In this document: positions 8,998-19,373 of the stretch, piece after piece
Position numbering within the stretch: the stretch's first letter is position 1
Layout: each line of letters starts with the position of its first letter
The notes under the pieces: model-generated
Told to the model about the DNA's origin: nothing
What the model saw: the letters and a program-made list of their open reading frames with translations, nothing else
Databases searched by the model: none
DNA from: Stenotrophomonas sp. 704A1
GTDB taxonomy: Bacteria > Pseudomonadota > Gammaproteobacteria > Xanthomonadales > Xanthomonadaceae
DNA: 64,000 bases
Direction: 5' to 3'
Assembly (NCBI RefSeq): GCF_030549525.1
Contig: NZ_CP130831.1
Coordinates: 1,575,501-1,639,500, forward strand
Made by a program: the position numbers and the translations under genes

Positions 8998-11900
8998 ATG
9001 GCTTCGCGCAGAACACGTTGGATGGCCGCCGGCAGTGTCGGCCTGCTCGCCGCCGGTGGCTGGCTGGCCTACAGCCTGCTGGCCGCGCCCGGGCATGGCA
9101 CGCTGGCCCAGGCCCCGCTGAACATCCAGACCCAGACCCCGCCGGCGTTCCTGATGGCGCTGGACGACTCCGGCTCGATGCTGTGGGAGGTGCTCAACAA
9201 CACCCGCGACGGCGTCTATCGCTGGAACACCTCCACCAGCAGCGGCCGCATCGTCGGTTTCTACAACAGCGGCGGCAAGCCGTATGGCTTCGATGAAGGA
9301 ACCGGCCTCAATTACTACTACCTGACGCCCTCGTACGGGCGCAGTGACGTGCCGGCATTGCCGCCGCTGGACGCCTATGGCTTCGCGCGCTCACCGGACG
9401 TCAATACCGCCTATTTCGATCCGCGCGACACATATCCGGACTGGAAGACCGGCATCGCCGATCGTCCCAGCTACATGGCAATCAACCCGAGGGCAGCCAG
9501 GCTGGATCCGCGTCCCGAGGGCACCGACAACACCCGCACCACCGCGACCCAGAACCTGACCGTGCAGTCGACGCGTCGTGACAACGACGGATGGCGGTTC
9601 GCCTTCCGCAGCAGCATGATCATTCCGATCGAGACGCTGATCGAAAGCGGTCGTTGCGGTGCCACCGACAGCAATACCTCCGGCAAGCTTGCTGACAACA
9701 GGACCGACACGCCGACCGGTTTCCGTCGTGTGACCCGCGCGATCACCGTGCCGTCGTCCAGCTACAACTATCCCAATGGCCGAAATCAGACGCCAGACCG
9801 CTGCCTGGCGGGCGTCGGCTACTATCCGGCCACCTTCTATCTGGCCGACCCGACCACGCTGCCAGCCGACTACGGCTACAGGGACAGTGCCCGGGTCAAG
9901 ATCGACAACCCCACCCACGGTCGTCCCGGCACGCTGTACAAGTACGAGATCCGCGAAGGCAACTTCGCTTCGACCGCGCAGTACAACGCGGCGATGCAGA
10001 ATTTCGCCAACTGGTTCAGCTTCTACCGGACCCGCCGCGAATCGCTGATCGGTGCTGCCACCAACGCGCTGCACGACACCACCAACCTGCGCGTGGGCTG
10101 GTTCCGCATCAACAACCGTCGCAACGTCACCATGTTCGACATGACCGACGAGGCGCAGAAGAGCGCGCTGTTGACGGACATCATGCGGGACATGCGGGCC
10201 AGTGGCAGCACGCCCAACCGATCGGCTGCGCAGTACCTCGGCCAGGAATTCCAGCGCACCGGTGCCGATGCGCCGGTGCTGCTGTCGTGCCAGAAGAATG
10301 CCGGCATGCTGTTCACCGACGGCTACATCAACGAGTCGGGCAACAGGACGCTGATGCGCGAGCTGGTGGCGCCGTTCTACGACTCCTCGCTGGTGCCGAC
10401 GCTGGAGACCAACGCGGTGCCGGTGCCGTCCGAGTGCGATGGTGCCAACCCGGACCCGTCGCTGGACTGCAAGAAGAACCTGCACATGAATTTCTACGGC
10501 GTGACCCTGGGCACGCTGGGTGAGGAGTTCGGCGTCAAGTACCTGCCCGAGGCCGATCGCCCCTGGGTGGTCAAGCCCAACCCGTACACGACTCCGCCGA
10601 CGTTCCCGACCAGCACCAAGGACCTGCAGCCGGCCGCGGTCGATGAACTGTGGGATGCGGTGCTGTACACCAAGGGCGAGATGGTCAACGCGACCCGTCC
10701 TGCCGAGATCACCGCGGCCATGCGCCGCATCATCAGCAACGTGGCCCAGGGCAACACGCCCTCCGGTTCGCGCTCGCTGACCGGCGCGCGCATCGGTACC
10801 GGTTCGCTGTCGGTGGAGCCGTTCTACGAGGCCACCAACAACGGCACCGACTGGTACAGCCTGCTGCGGGCCTACGCGCTCAGTGTCGACCCGACCACCC
10901 GCAAGGTCGTCTCCACCGAGGCATGGGAGGCATCGAACAAGCTGCCGGCGCCGGCGGCACGCAACATCCACTTCTGGAACAACGGCGCACTGTCCGAGTT
11001 CACCGGCAACAACGTCAGCCTGGCCGCGCTGTGCAGCCTGTCATCGTCGAAGTATCCGGCGATCAAGATCTGCTCGGAGAGCGAAATCACCAATCTGGCG
11101 GAAACGCCAGCGGGCGCGGTGGCGTATCTGCGCGGCAATGCCAGCGCGGAAAAGCGCAACCAGGGCAAGCTGCGCGACCGCACCACCGCGCTGGGCGACA
11201 TCATCAATTCCAGCCCGGTGCTGAGCTCGCCGATCGATGACTACGGCTACCGCCGCCTGCCGGGCGCTGTGGGCACCAGCTACGCTGATTACCTGGCGAC
11301 CAAGCGTAACGACCGCCGTTACATGGTGTACGCCGGCGCCAATGACGGCATGCTGCATGCCTTCGATGGTGGCATGGGGGCCGCCGGCAGCATGGACAGC
11401 GAGGGTGGCAAGGAAGTCTTCGCCTATATCCCGTCGACCTCGCTCGGCCACATGGGCGACCTGCTGCTGCCGTATGATCCCAACAACGAGAACACCCAGC
11501 GCTTCCAGCACCGTTACTTCGTCGATGGACCGACCGTGGTCGGTGACACCTATGGCAGTGACGGCTGGACCACCACGCTGGTGGGGACGTCCGGGGCCGG
11601 CGGCCGCAGTGTGTTCGCCCTCGATGTCTCCGATCCCACCAACTTCGGCGCCAGCGGCACCCTGTTGTGGGAGATCAGCGACCTGAACGAAGGCCTGGAT
11701 GAGACGGTTCGCGACAACATCGGCTTCGTGCTGGGCAAGCCGGTGATCGTGCCGACCCGGGCGGCGGATGGTTCGATCAGCTTCAAGGCGATCTTCGGCA
11801 ACGGCTTCGAGAGCCGCAACGGCCGCGCCGTGCTGTTCGTGGTCGACCTGGTGGCGGGTACCTCGCCGACCATCCGCATGATCGAAGCGACCGAATCGGG

Positions 11901-12816
11901 CACCAATCTGCCGGCCGGCAACAACGGCCTGGGCAACATCGTGGTGGTGGACCGCTGGGGTGGCGACGACCAGGACCAGCGCGTCCGCGACGGCTTCGCC
12001 GACACCGTGTACGGCGCCGACAAGAAGGGCGCGGTCTGGAAGTTCGACCTGCGCAGCGATACCGCGCCGGCGCGTCCGCTGTTCACCACCAGCACCCACC
12101 AGGATGCTGCCGATGGCCTGACCTACCGGCAGCCGATCACCGGCGGCCTGACCGCCACCGCAGGCGCGTCGGGCGGCGTGATGCTGATCTTCGGTACCGG
12201 CAGCTTCGCCTACTATGGCGACGAGCAGAGCACCGTGACCCAGGCCCTGTACGGCGTCAACGACACCGGAAGCGATCAACCGGCCACCACGCTGACCGCA
12301 GCCGATCTGCAGCCGTACACGGTGGAGACCGGGGCCGGCGGGCGCACGCTGGCCGCCGGTACCCGGCCGAACAACAGCCGTGGCTGGACGGTGACGTTGC
12401 CGGCCGGCGAGCGCGCGGTGGGCAATCCGCTGGTGACGTCGGGCATCGTCTTCATGCCGACCTACGTGCCCAGTGAAACCGAAGGCTGTTCGGTGGATGG
12501 TTCCAACTGGCTGTTCGGCCTGCAGGCCAACAGCGGCATATCGGCGCTGTCGCAGGTGCGCTTCGGTTCGCCTGACGGAGAGCCGGCCGGCGCCGGCACC
12601 GCGTCGGTGGCACTGGACACGGGTGGCAATGCGCCGGTACGCGACGTGACTGCGGCGGTCGTGCCCCGGCTGGCGCCGCCTGAAAACAGCGATCCGAGCA
12701 CGGGGCCGCCGGACCCGCCGGCGCATGCCTGCATGATGCAGGTCAGCGTGGCAGGTGCGGATCCGATGTACCTGCCGTATCCCTGCGGCCGCCAGTCGTG
12801 GAGGCAGATCCAGTGA
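8998..12816 (+). CDS. pilY1: Type IV pilus tip adhesin/assembly protein PilY1
   Basis: 1,272 residues, the largest gene of the pilus operon. ATG 8998 has GAGG nine bases upstream and is preferred over the in-frame TTG at 8983. An N-terminal hydrophobic signal (about 8-35) leads into a von Willebrand A-like region with a MIDAS-type DDSGS motif. The C-terminal half is the PilY1 beta-propeller, marked by VYAGANDGMLHAFDGG and an Asp-rich loop (DDQDQ...DGFADTVYGAD) where the calcium site of PilY1 propellers lies. PilY1 sits at the pilus tip and affects extension/retraction, adhesion and surface sensing. The C-terminus has extra Cys residues. Confidence 0.93.
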   Translation: MASRRTRWMAAGSVGLLAAGGWLAYSLLAAPGHGTLAQAPLNIQTQTPPAFLMALDDSGSMLWEVLNNTRDGVYRWNTSTSSGRIVGFYNSGGKPYGFDEGTGLNYYYLTPSYGRSDVPALPPLDAYGFARSPDVNTAYFDPRDTYPDWKTGIADRPSYMAINPRAARLDPRPEGTDNTRTTATQNLTVQSTRRDNDGWRFAFRSSMIIPIETLIESGRCGATDSNTSGKLADNRTDTPTGFRRVTRAITVPSSSYNYPNGRNQTPDRCLAGVGYYPATFYLADPTTLPADYGYRDSARVKIDNPTHGRPGTLYKYEIREGNFASTAQYNAAMQNFANWFSFYRTRRESLIGAATNALHDTTNLRVGWFRINNRRNVTMFDMTDEAQKSALLTDIMRDMRASGSTPNRSAAQYLGQEFQRTGADAPVLLSCQKNAGMLFTDGYINESGNRTLMRELVAPFYDSSLVPTLETNAVPVPSECDGANPDPSLDCKKNLHMNFYGVTLGTLGEEFGVKYLPEADRPWVVKPNPYTTPPTFPTSTKDLQPAAVDELWDAVLYTKGEMVNATRPAEITAAMRRIISNVAQGNTPSGSRSLTGARIGTGSLSVEPFYEATNNGTDWYSLLRAYALSVDPTTRKVVSTEAWEASNKLPAPAARNIHFWNNGALSEFTGNNVSLAALCSLSSSKYPAIKICSESEITNLAETPAGAVAYLRGNASAEKRNQGKLRDRTTALGDIINSSPVLSSPIDDYGYRRLPGAVGTSYADYLATKRNDRRYMVYAGANDGMLHAFDGGMGAAGSMDSEGGKEVFAYIPSTSLGHMGDLLLPYDPNNENTQRFQHRYFVDGPTVVGDTYGSDGWTTTLVGTSGAGGRSVFALDVSDPTNFGASGTLLWEISDLNEGLDETVRDNIGFVLGKPVIVPTRAADGSISFKAIFGNGFESRNGRAVLFVVDLVAGTSPTIRMIEATESGTNLPAGNNGLGNIVVVDRWGGDDQDQRVRDGFADTVYGADKKGAVWKFDLRSDTAPARPLFTTSTHQDAADGLTYRQPITGGLTATAGASGGVMLIFGTGSFAYYGDEQSTVTQALYGVNDTGSDQPATTLTAADLQPYTVETGAGGRTLAAGTRPNNSRGWTVTLPAGERAVGNPLVTSGIVFMPTYVPSETEGCSVDGSNWLFGLQANSGISALSQVRFGSPDGEPAGAGTASVALDTGGNAPVRDVTAAVVPRLAPPENSDPSTGPPDPPAHACMMQVSVAGADPMYLPYPCGRQSWRQIQ

Positions 12817-12854
12817 GTGCTGTCCGACGTCCTTCCTCCTCCGGAGCTGCCCCC

Positions 12855-13277
12855 ATGCCGTCCGCCGTCCTTCGCCCGCGCCTGATGCAGGGCTTCACCC
12901 TGGTGGAGCTGATGATCGTGGTGGCGGTGGTTGCGATCCTGGCGACCATCGCCTACCCGAACTATGCCGATCACGTGCGCAAGTCGCGCCGTGCCCAGGC
13001 CAAGGCGGACCTGGTCGAATACGCACAGCTGGCCGAGCGGTTCCACACGGTGAACAACACCTACGAGGGCTTCACCTTCCCGGGCGGGGGAGACACGATC
13101 AATTCGCCGCGCGAAGGCGGGACCGTCGGTTACACGCTGGGCATGGAGACCACGCAGTCCACGTTCACGCTGACCGCGACCGCCGCCAATGCCCAGGTCA
13201 AGGACAAGTGCGGCGACCTGTCGATCAACCAGGCCAACGTGAAGACGGCCGGTGGCGAACTGTCGGAGTGCTGGTAA
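12855..13277 (+). CDS. pilE: Type IV minor pilin PilE
   Basis: 140 residues from ATG 12855, which has GGAG eight bases upstream; a GTG at 12813 overlapping the pilY1 stop is an alternative with a longer leader. The leader ends at Gly13, followed by FTLVELMIVVAVVAILATIA, a textbook type IV pilin N-terminus with Glu at +5. Two cysteines near the C-terminus (DKCGDL and SECW) would form the D-region disulfide. As the last gene of the fimT-pilE operon it is the PilE-type minor pilin, not the major PilA subunit. Confidence 0.9.
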   Translation: MPSAVLRPRLMQGFTLVELMIVVAVVAILATIAYPNYADHVRKSRRAQAKADLVEYAQLAERFHTVNNTYEGFTFPGGGDTINSPREGGTVGYTLGMETTQSTFTLTATAANAQVKDKCGDLSINQANVKTAGGELSECW

Positions 13278-13318
13278 GACCGGCGTTGCGGTGATGGGGG
13301 GCAGGGCGCCGGAGAGTG

Positions 13319-13347
13319 TTGCACTCCTCATTCGAGGTCAGTACAAT
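13319..13347 (+). promoter_or_regulatory. Promoter of tRNA-Asn
   Basis: TTGCAC (13319-13324) and TACAAT (13342-13347) with a 17-base spacer, 10 bases before the tRNA. Confidence 0.75.
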
Positions 13348-13357
13348 GCGCCTCCCC

Positions 13358-13434
13358 GCCCGAATAGCTCAGCCGGTTAGAGCACTTGACTGTTAATCAG
13401 GGGGTCGTTGGTTCGAGTCCAACTTCGGGCGCCA
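13358..13434 (+). tRNA. tRNA-Asn (anticodon GTT)
   Basis: A 77-nt cloverleaf with encoded CCA. The acceptor stem GCCCGAA pairs with TTCGGGC, the anticodon GTT is at 13392-13394, and the T-loop GGTTCGAGTCC is intact. Confidence 0.97.
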
Positions 13435-13440
13435 GATACT

Positions 13441-13475
13441 GCAGAAGCCGCGAGAAATCGCGGCTTCTGCTTTTT
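13441..13475 (+). terminator. Strong terminator after tRNA-Asn
   Basis: A perfect 13-bp stem (13441-13453 with 13458-13470), GAAA loop and five T. It also lies at the 3' end of the opposing FimT-like gene and may act in both directions. Confidence 0.93.
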
Positions 13476-13489
13476 GCGTTGCGTGCGGT

Positions 13490-14023
13490 TCAACACGGTG
13501 TCTGCGTGTGGATGCGCTGGCTGCGCGCCCGGCCACTGTTGCTCACCACCAGTTTCGCGTGCAGCCATGGCCCCGCACAGATGCGCAGGGTCAGATTGGC
13601 GCCGGGGCTGCGACCGTCCGGCTGGTAATACAGCTGCGGCCGGCCCTGGCTGGATTCGGCGCGCACGGCGATGTCGGTTCGTCCGCGGTGGTGCAGCAGG
13701 ATGCTCTGCGGCCCAGACGGCGGGCCGCGGCGCTTTCCGCTGCGGTAGAGGATCCAGCCGCGGCTCCAGTCCCGTGCGCAGTGCATGCCGTCGTCGCTGG
13801 CACACAGGCCGATCAGCTCGCGCCGATGCAGCGCCTGGCTGCGGGCGGTGGCCAGGGTGGCGTGCAGGGTCAGCCGCAGTGCATCGGCCCGATGCTGCAG
13901 CAGCAGGGGCTGAAGCGCGGGCAGTGCCAGCGCCGACAGGATGGCCAGGATGGCCAGGATCAGCAGCATCTCCAGCACATTCAGGCCGCGTTGCAGTCGG
14001 ATGGGGCGGGGTGGGACGGTCAT
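13490..14023 (-). CDS. Stray FimT/GspH-like pseudopilin
   Basis: 177 residues on the strand opposite the pilus operon. The leader ends in QRG (Gly13) and the mature N-terminus LNVLEM keeps Glu at +5 before a hydrophobic helix (LLILAILAILSALALPAL). The globular part has GspH-like features, including an ASDDGMHCARDW region similar to the FimT DG...C segment. It is separated from the pilus genes by tRNA-Asn and divergent from uvrB. It is a second FimT-like minor pilin; a role in DNA uptake or type II secretion is possible but not shown. The non-Phe +1 residue makes processing less certain. Confidence 0.78.
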   Translation of the reverse strand: MTVPPRPIRLQRGLNVLEMLLILAILAILSALALPALQPLLLQHRADALRLTLHATLATARSQALHRRELIGLCASDDGMHCARDWSRGWILYRSGKRRGPPSGPQSILLHHRGRTDIAVRAESSQGRPQLYYQPDGRSPGANLTLRICAGPWLHAKLVVSNSGRARSQRIHTQTPC

Positions 14024-14151
14024 GGCCCAGCCTCCCGCGGCAGCGTCGCCATGGCCATCGGTACAACGCCCGCTGATCGACCGGCGCCTCCATCAACAGG
14101 CCGTCACCAAAGCGGCCGCTATACTCAACCTCCCCGGGACCTGGCAACACC

Positions 14152-16179
<2,028 letters not shown>

Positions 16180-16211
16180 ACGGGACAGCGCGGCTTTTCT
16201 TCACAAAAGTA

Positions 16212-16240
16212 TTGCGCTTCCCGGTCAGCGTCCGTAATAT
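16212..16240 (+). promoter_or_regulatory. Promoter of the first tRNA-Val
   Basis: TTGCGC (16212-16217) and TAATAT (16235-16240), 17-base spacer. Confidence 0.7.
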
Positions 16241-16285
16241 ACGCGGCCTGCACCGACGCAATCGCGGACCGGCAGACGCACAATC

Positions 16286-16360
16286 GGGCGGTTAGCTCAG
16301 CGGTAGAGCACTACCTTGACATGGTAGGGGTCACAGGTTCGAACCCTGTACCGCCCACCA
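16286..16360 (+). tRNA. tRNA-Val (anticodon GAC), copy 1
   Basis: 75 nt including CCA. The acceptor GGGCGGT pairs with ACCGCCC and the anticodon loop TTGACAT gives GAC. Confidence 0.97.
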
Positions 16361-16396
16361 CGAAGTCCCTTCAGCGGGGCGTTCGTGAACAGAAAG

Positions 16397-16419
16397 CCCG
16401 GCCCTGGCGCCGGGTTTTT
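16397..16419 (+). terminator. Terminator between the two tRNA-Val genes
   Basis: CCCGGC (16397-16402) pairs with GCCGGG (16409-16414), followed by five T. It suggests the two tRNA-Val genes are separately terminated. Confidence 0.75.
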
Positions 16420-16456
16420 ACGTAGAAGCACCAGCCTTCGGGCTGCATGGAATTCC

Positions 16457-16531
16457 GGGCGGTTAGCTCAGCGGTAGAGCACTACCTTGACATGGTAGGG
16501 GTCACAGGTTCGAACCCTGTACCGCCCACCA
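16457..16531 (+). tRNA. tRNA-Val (anticodon GAC), copy 2
   Basis: Identical over its 75 nt to copy 1 at 16286-16360; a tandem duplication. Confidence 0.97.
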
Positions 16532-16573
16532 CCGGTCTCCCGGCATTGCCGGTGCAGCGGTGGAAACAGAATG

Positions 16574-16599
16574 GCCGGCCCGGTGGGGTCGGCTTTTTT
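16574..16599 (+). terminator. Terminator after the second tRNA-Val
   Basis: GCCGGCC (16574-16580) pairs with GGTCGGC (16587-16593) with one wobble pair, then six T. Confidence 0.75.
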
Positions 16600-16616
16600 G
16601 TTTGCGGTCCCGGCGC

Positions 16617-17096
16617 TCAGAAGCGGATCATGCTGCACATCCGCACCGGCCGCTCGCTGCGGACCAGGCCCTTGTCCGTCCGGCACTGCCGCACCCGGTC
16701 CTCCGCCTGGCTGCGGCAGTCAGGGCACAGCGCGGCCAACATGCTGTCCTTTCCCTTCGCGGCCGTGCAGACCCGCTGCACGTGGGCGGCACGTGCCTCG
16801 CTGGCGCGTTCTGGCGACACCGTGCGGCCCGTTGCAGTGACGAAGCGGTAATCGGCGAACGGCTGCGGCAGCGCGCATTCCTGCCGGGTCCGCGACACGA
16901 ACGCTGCATCGAGCTGCCGGCGCAGCTGCGCGCCCTGGCGGTCACAGGCGTCAACCAGGGAGCGCGATGCGGCGACTGACATCTGCGGGTGCACAAGAAC
17001 CGGGCGGGTCCGGATCTCGCTGCCGAACGGACAGCAGGCCGCCAGCAGCGCAATGGCAGGCAGCAGCAGTGCGGCGGTGATGATCCGGATCTTCAT
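16617..17096 (-). CDS. Putative lipoprotein of unknown function
   Basis: 159 residues. The N-terminus has Lys/Arg, a hydrophobic stretch and a lipobox-like LLAAC with Cys21, so it is probably a lipoprotein. The mature part is rich in Arg and Cys (about eight cysteines beyond the lipobox pair), spaced as in small disulfide-bonded periplasmic proteins. No family is recognised. It is the last gene of a minus-strand group that begins with a TlpA-like thioredoxin, but a terminator at 17595-17631 separates it from the first three genes. Confidence 0.65.
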   Translation of the reverse strand: MKIRIITAALLLPAIALLAACCPFGSEIRTRPVLVHPQMSVAASRSLVDACDRQGAQLRRQLDAAFVSRTRQECALPQPFADYRFVTATGRTVSPERASEARAAHVQRVCTAAKGKDSMLAALCPDCRSQAEDRVRQCRTDKGLVRSERPVRMCSMIRF

Positions 17097-17165
17097 GGCG
17101 CTTCCTTTCGGCAGTGCCCCATGCTGTCAGCAACCGCGCAGCTGCGGATGAATCGCGGCTGCTGC

Positions 17166-17444
17166 TCAGTGCGCGCCCGACGCGCTGAAACTGATGCGCC
17201 GCCGCAGCTGCCAACGGCCCTCCACCCGGTGTGATATCCCCAGGGCTTGGGTGGGGGCGCCCTTGCGTGGATCCACACCACACTCCCATTGCAGCACGCT
17301 GTCCTGGCGCAGGCGCAGCTGCAGGCAGGGGCGATTGCTGCTGGCAGTGGCCAGTCCTGCCTGCACCGTCGGGCCCGCATCCACGCCACCGCTGCCGATG
17401 CTGGACAGGACGGCATGCAACAGCAGCAGGGCAAGCATCGGCAT
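17166..17444 (-). CDS. Small exported protein of unknown function
   Basis: 92 residues if it starts at ATG 17444, which has GGAG about nine bases upstream and opens with a signal-like hydrophobic segment (MPMLALLLLHAVLSSIG). A longer frame upstream to 17507 is less likely. The mature part has two Cys (CLQLRL and WECGV), consistent with one disulfide. No family recognised. It lies 70 bases upstream of the lipoprotein gene on the same strand. Confidence 0.5.
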   Translation of the reverse strand: MPMLALLLLHAVLSSIGSGGVDAGPTVQAGLATASSNRPCLQLRLRQDSVLQWECGVDPRKGAPTQALGISHRVEGRWQLRRRISFSASGAH

Positions 17445-17594
17445 GGCGCGGTGCTCCGGAGAGGGGAGCCCAGCGTTGCACTGCGGCCGGTGCAACGAAA
17501 CCGGCATGCGACGAAATGCGGAAAAGCGCGTGCCAAGGCCGCCCAGCCAGGATGAATCGGGGCGGGCAGCGGGCCGGTCCGTGTCCTGTCCGAC

Positions 17595-17631
17595 AAAAAA
17601 GGCCGGACCGCCTGCGCGAGACGGTCCGGCC
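17595..17631 (-). terminator. Terminator of the TlpA/peptide transcript (minus strand)
   Basis: A 10-bp perfect stem (GGCCGGACCG at 17601-17610 with CGGTCCGGCC at 17622-17631), 11-base loop, and a run of A at 17595-17600 that reads as six T on the minus strand. Confidence 0.88.
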
Positions 17632-17706
17632 CGGCTGCGTCCGCAGTGACCCTGTTGGCCGGGAAGCCGGGGCTCAGGTCACTGCGCAGGCAGTGTCTTC
17701 AGTGGC

Positions 17707-17898
17707 TCAGAGTGGATCGCAGCAGATGCGGGTGCCGCTGCTGCCGTGGCCGCCGAACATGCACCCGGGCGTATCCACGCAGCCGGGCGCAAAACCGGTC
17801 TTGGCCGGCGCGGCAAAGGCCTGGGCGACGCCGAAGGACATGGCGGCAACGACAACGATGCCGGCGATGGACGAGAACAGCTTCTTCTTTCCGATCAT
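17707..17898 (-). CDS. Small secreted four-cysteine peptide, copy B
   Basis: 63 residues from an ATG with AAGGAG just upstream. A signal peptide (MIGKKKLFSSIAG... to AFAAP, cleavage near 29-31) leaves a mature peptide of about 33 residues with Cys40, Cys46, Cys59 and Cys60. Most of the mature core is identical to copy A: KTGFAPGCVDTPGCM, then GG, then TRICC. The upstream neighbours are copy A and a thioredoxin-like gene, so disulfide formation or reduction of the peptides is a reasonable guess. Form resembles NVEALA-type short peptides of Bacteroidetes in outline only. Function unknown. Confidence 0.75.
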   Translation of the reverse strand: MIGKKKLFSSIAGIVVVAAMSFGVAQAFAAPAKTGFAPGCVDTPGCMFGGHGSSGTRICCDPL

Positions 17899-17964
17899 GT
17901 GTATCTCCTTGGAGTGGCGATGGAACATGAGGTCACCGCATGCGGGGCGGTGTTGAAGCGGAAA

Positions 17965-18159
17965 TCAGTTGGCAACGCAGCAGATGCGCGTGCCACCGGC
18001 GCGGCCATTGCCGCCGTACATGCACCCGGGCGTATCGACACAGCCGGGCGCGAAGCCGGTCTTCACCGGGGCCGCGAAGGCCTGCGCAACACCGAATGAC
18101 ATGGCAGCAACGACGATGACACCGGCGACAGACGAGAGCAGCGTTTTCTTCCCGATCAT
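17965..18159 (-). CDS. Small secreted four-cysteine peptide, copy A
   Basis: 64 residues, preceded by GGAG. The signal peptide ends at AFAAP and the mature peptide has Cys40, Cys46, Cys60 and Cys61 in the same spacing as copy B apart from one inserted residue. It starts 11 bases after the stop of the TlpA-like gene, so the two are co-transcribed. Strong conservation of the mature core and of the leader between the copies, with differences concentrated near the C-terminus, shows that both are real genes under selection. No characterised relative is recognised. Confidence 0.78.
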   Translation of the reverse strand: MIGKKTLLSSVAGVIVVAAMSFGVAQAFAAPVKTGFAPGCVDTPGCMYGGNGRAGGTRICCVAN

Positions 18160-18170
18160 GCGTAACTCCT

Positions 18171-18740
18171 TCAGTTGGTGTGGCTTCCCGGATTCATGGC
18201 ATGGGCGACGGCCTGCACGGTCTCTGCGTCGAGCTGGCCGACATGCTTGTAGCGGATGCTGCCATCGGCAGCGAGCACCATCAGCATCGGCGTCAGGGTG
18301 GCGCGGTAGCGTTTGGCAACCTCGCCCTGCTGGTCGATGGCAATGGGAAACTGCAGTGCATGCCTGCCGGCATAGTCGGCAAGCGCGTCATACGGTGGCA
18401 GGCCTACGCCCACCAGTTCGGCGCTGCCACGCGCGGTAGCGATCTCCTGCAGCTGCGGCAGCGAGGCCAGGCAATAGCGGCAGGCGGTGGAGAAGAAATA
18501 CAGGATCTGCGGAACCGCGCGCGGGCCACCGATATCGACGTGGGTCTGCTGGGTCGTCCGCAGGGCCAGCGGGTCGGGACGGGCGCCCTCGGCCAGGCCA
18601 TGGGCATCCAGCTGGGTCTGCTGCAGCTGCGCGGCCATCTGGCCGTTGATCTGGCGCAGCTGGCGGTTCTGCAGGGCGAGGACAACGACCAGGGCAGTCA
18701 TCAGCAGGACGATTGCCGGAAACAGCACGCGCTTGAGCAT
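18171..18740 (-). CDS. Membrane-anchored TlpA-like thiol:disulfide oxidoreductase
   Basis: 189 residues. One N-terminal transmembrane helix (about 5-25) is followed by a Gln-rich coiled segment and a periplasmic thioredoxin-fold domain with active site C87-R-Y-C90 (STACRYCLAS) and a cis-Pro strand (TLTPMLMVL). The fold matches TlpA/ResA/AhpC-TSA redoxins. It is first in an operon with two four-cysteine peptides, which are its most likely substrates. An upstream AGGAT lies six bases from the start. Reductase or oxidase direction cannot be told from sequence. Confidence 0.85.
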   Translation of the reverse strand: MLKRVLFPAIVLLMTALVVVLALQNRQLRQINGQMAAQLQQTQLDAHGLAEGARPDPLALRTTQQTHVDIGGPRAVPQILYFFSTACRYCLASLPQLQEIATARGSAELVGVGLPPYDALADYAGRHALQFPIAIDQQGEVAKRYRATLTPMLMVLAADGSIRYKHVGQLDAETVQAVAHAMNPGSHTN

Positions 18741-18888
18741 CGATCATCCTTGAACGCAGCGTTGAACCGAACATACCGGAATTGGCGGCAGGGTTGTTAA
18801 GCTTTTGTATCATCGCGCCGTGGTCGCGCACGCCGCACGCTGGGCGTGGCCGTCCGCAGCGATGCCTACCCACCTCCAGGATGCCGAC

Positions 18889-19029
18889 ATGAGTGACCAT
18901 GCCCCCGTTTCCCGTCCCAACCCGCTGCTCGAACTGCTGTTCGGCGGCAACATGCTGGAGGGCACCTTCAAGGCGGTGCTGTGGGTAGCGCTGCTGTCGG
19001 CGGTGCTGGCCTGGGCGACCTACCGCTGA
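18889..19029 (+). CDS. Small single-pass membrane protein
   Basis: 46 residues from ATG 18889. A short polar N-terminus (MSDHAPVSRPNP) precedes a C-terminal hydrophobic helix (FKAVLWVALLSAVLAWATYR). There is only a weak CCAGG ribosome site. No family recognised; the ordinary composition and membrane helix support a real gene, but the evidence is thin. Confidence 0.45.
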   Translation: MSDHAPVSRPNPLLELLFGGNMLEGTFKAVLWVALLSAVLAWATYR

Positions 19030-19035
19030 GCCTGC

Positions 19036-19323
19036 TCAGGCGGCAGTGAACGCCTGGCGCAGGCTGCGCAGCGTCGCCTGCCGATGCTCGGCCGCGCAGG
19101 CCTCCCCCATCTCCAGCTCCTGCAGGCGCAGGCCGACCAGGGTCATCGACAGGGCATAGCCGCGTGCGGCGTCGGCGGCGCGCGACAGGCCCAGTGCGCG
19201 CCGTGTCAGTGCATCGACATGGTCCATGTCGGGCAGCAGGCCCAGGTAGGCGCGTTCGGCGCTGTCCAGGTCGGGCGCGCGCAGGATCGCGTGGGCATCG
19301 GCGGAAGGGGAGGCGGCGGCCAT
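19036..19323 (-). CDS. Hypothetical helical protein
   Basis: 95 residues, predicted mostly alpha-helical and Ala/Leu-rich, with no signal peptide or membrane segment. Two Met/Asp-containing turns (LPDMDHVD, LEMGEACAAEH) stand out, but no known domain is recognised. It ends seven bases past the end of the opposing small membrane protein gene and starts about 50 bases downstream of the mipA-like stop, so it may be a second gene of that transcript. Confidence 0.6.
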   Translation of the reverse strand: MAAASPSADAHAILRAPDLDSAERAYLGLLPDMDHVDALTRRALGLSRAADAARGYALSMTLVGLRLQELEMGEACAAEHRQATLRSLRQAFTAA

Positions 19324-19373
19324 GCAGGATCCTTGTCCGTGGGGGCGGAGGCAGGTGCCGGTGCGGCGTTCGA

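Noticed and set aside
18388..18900. 170-codon minus-strand frame overlapping the thioredoxin gene
   Set aside because: It shares the region with the TlpA-like gene in another frame and lacks a fold signature; the TlpA-like frame has CxxC and a membrane anchor.
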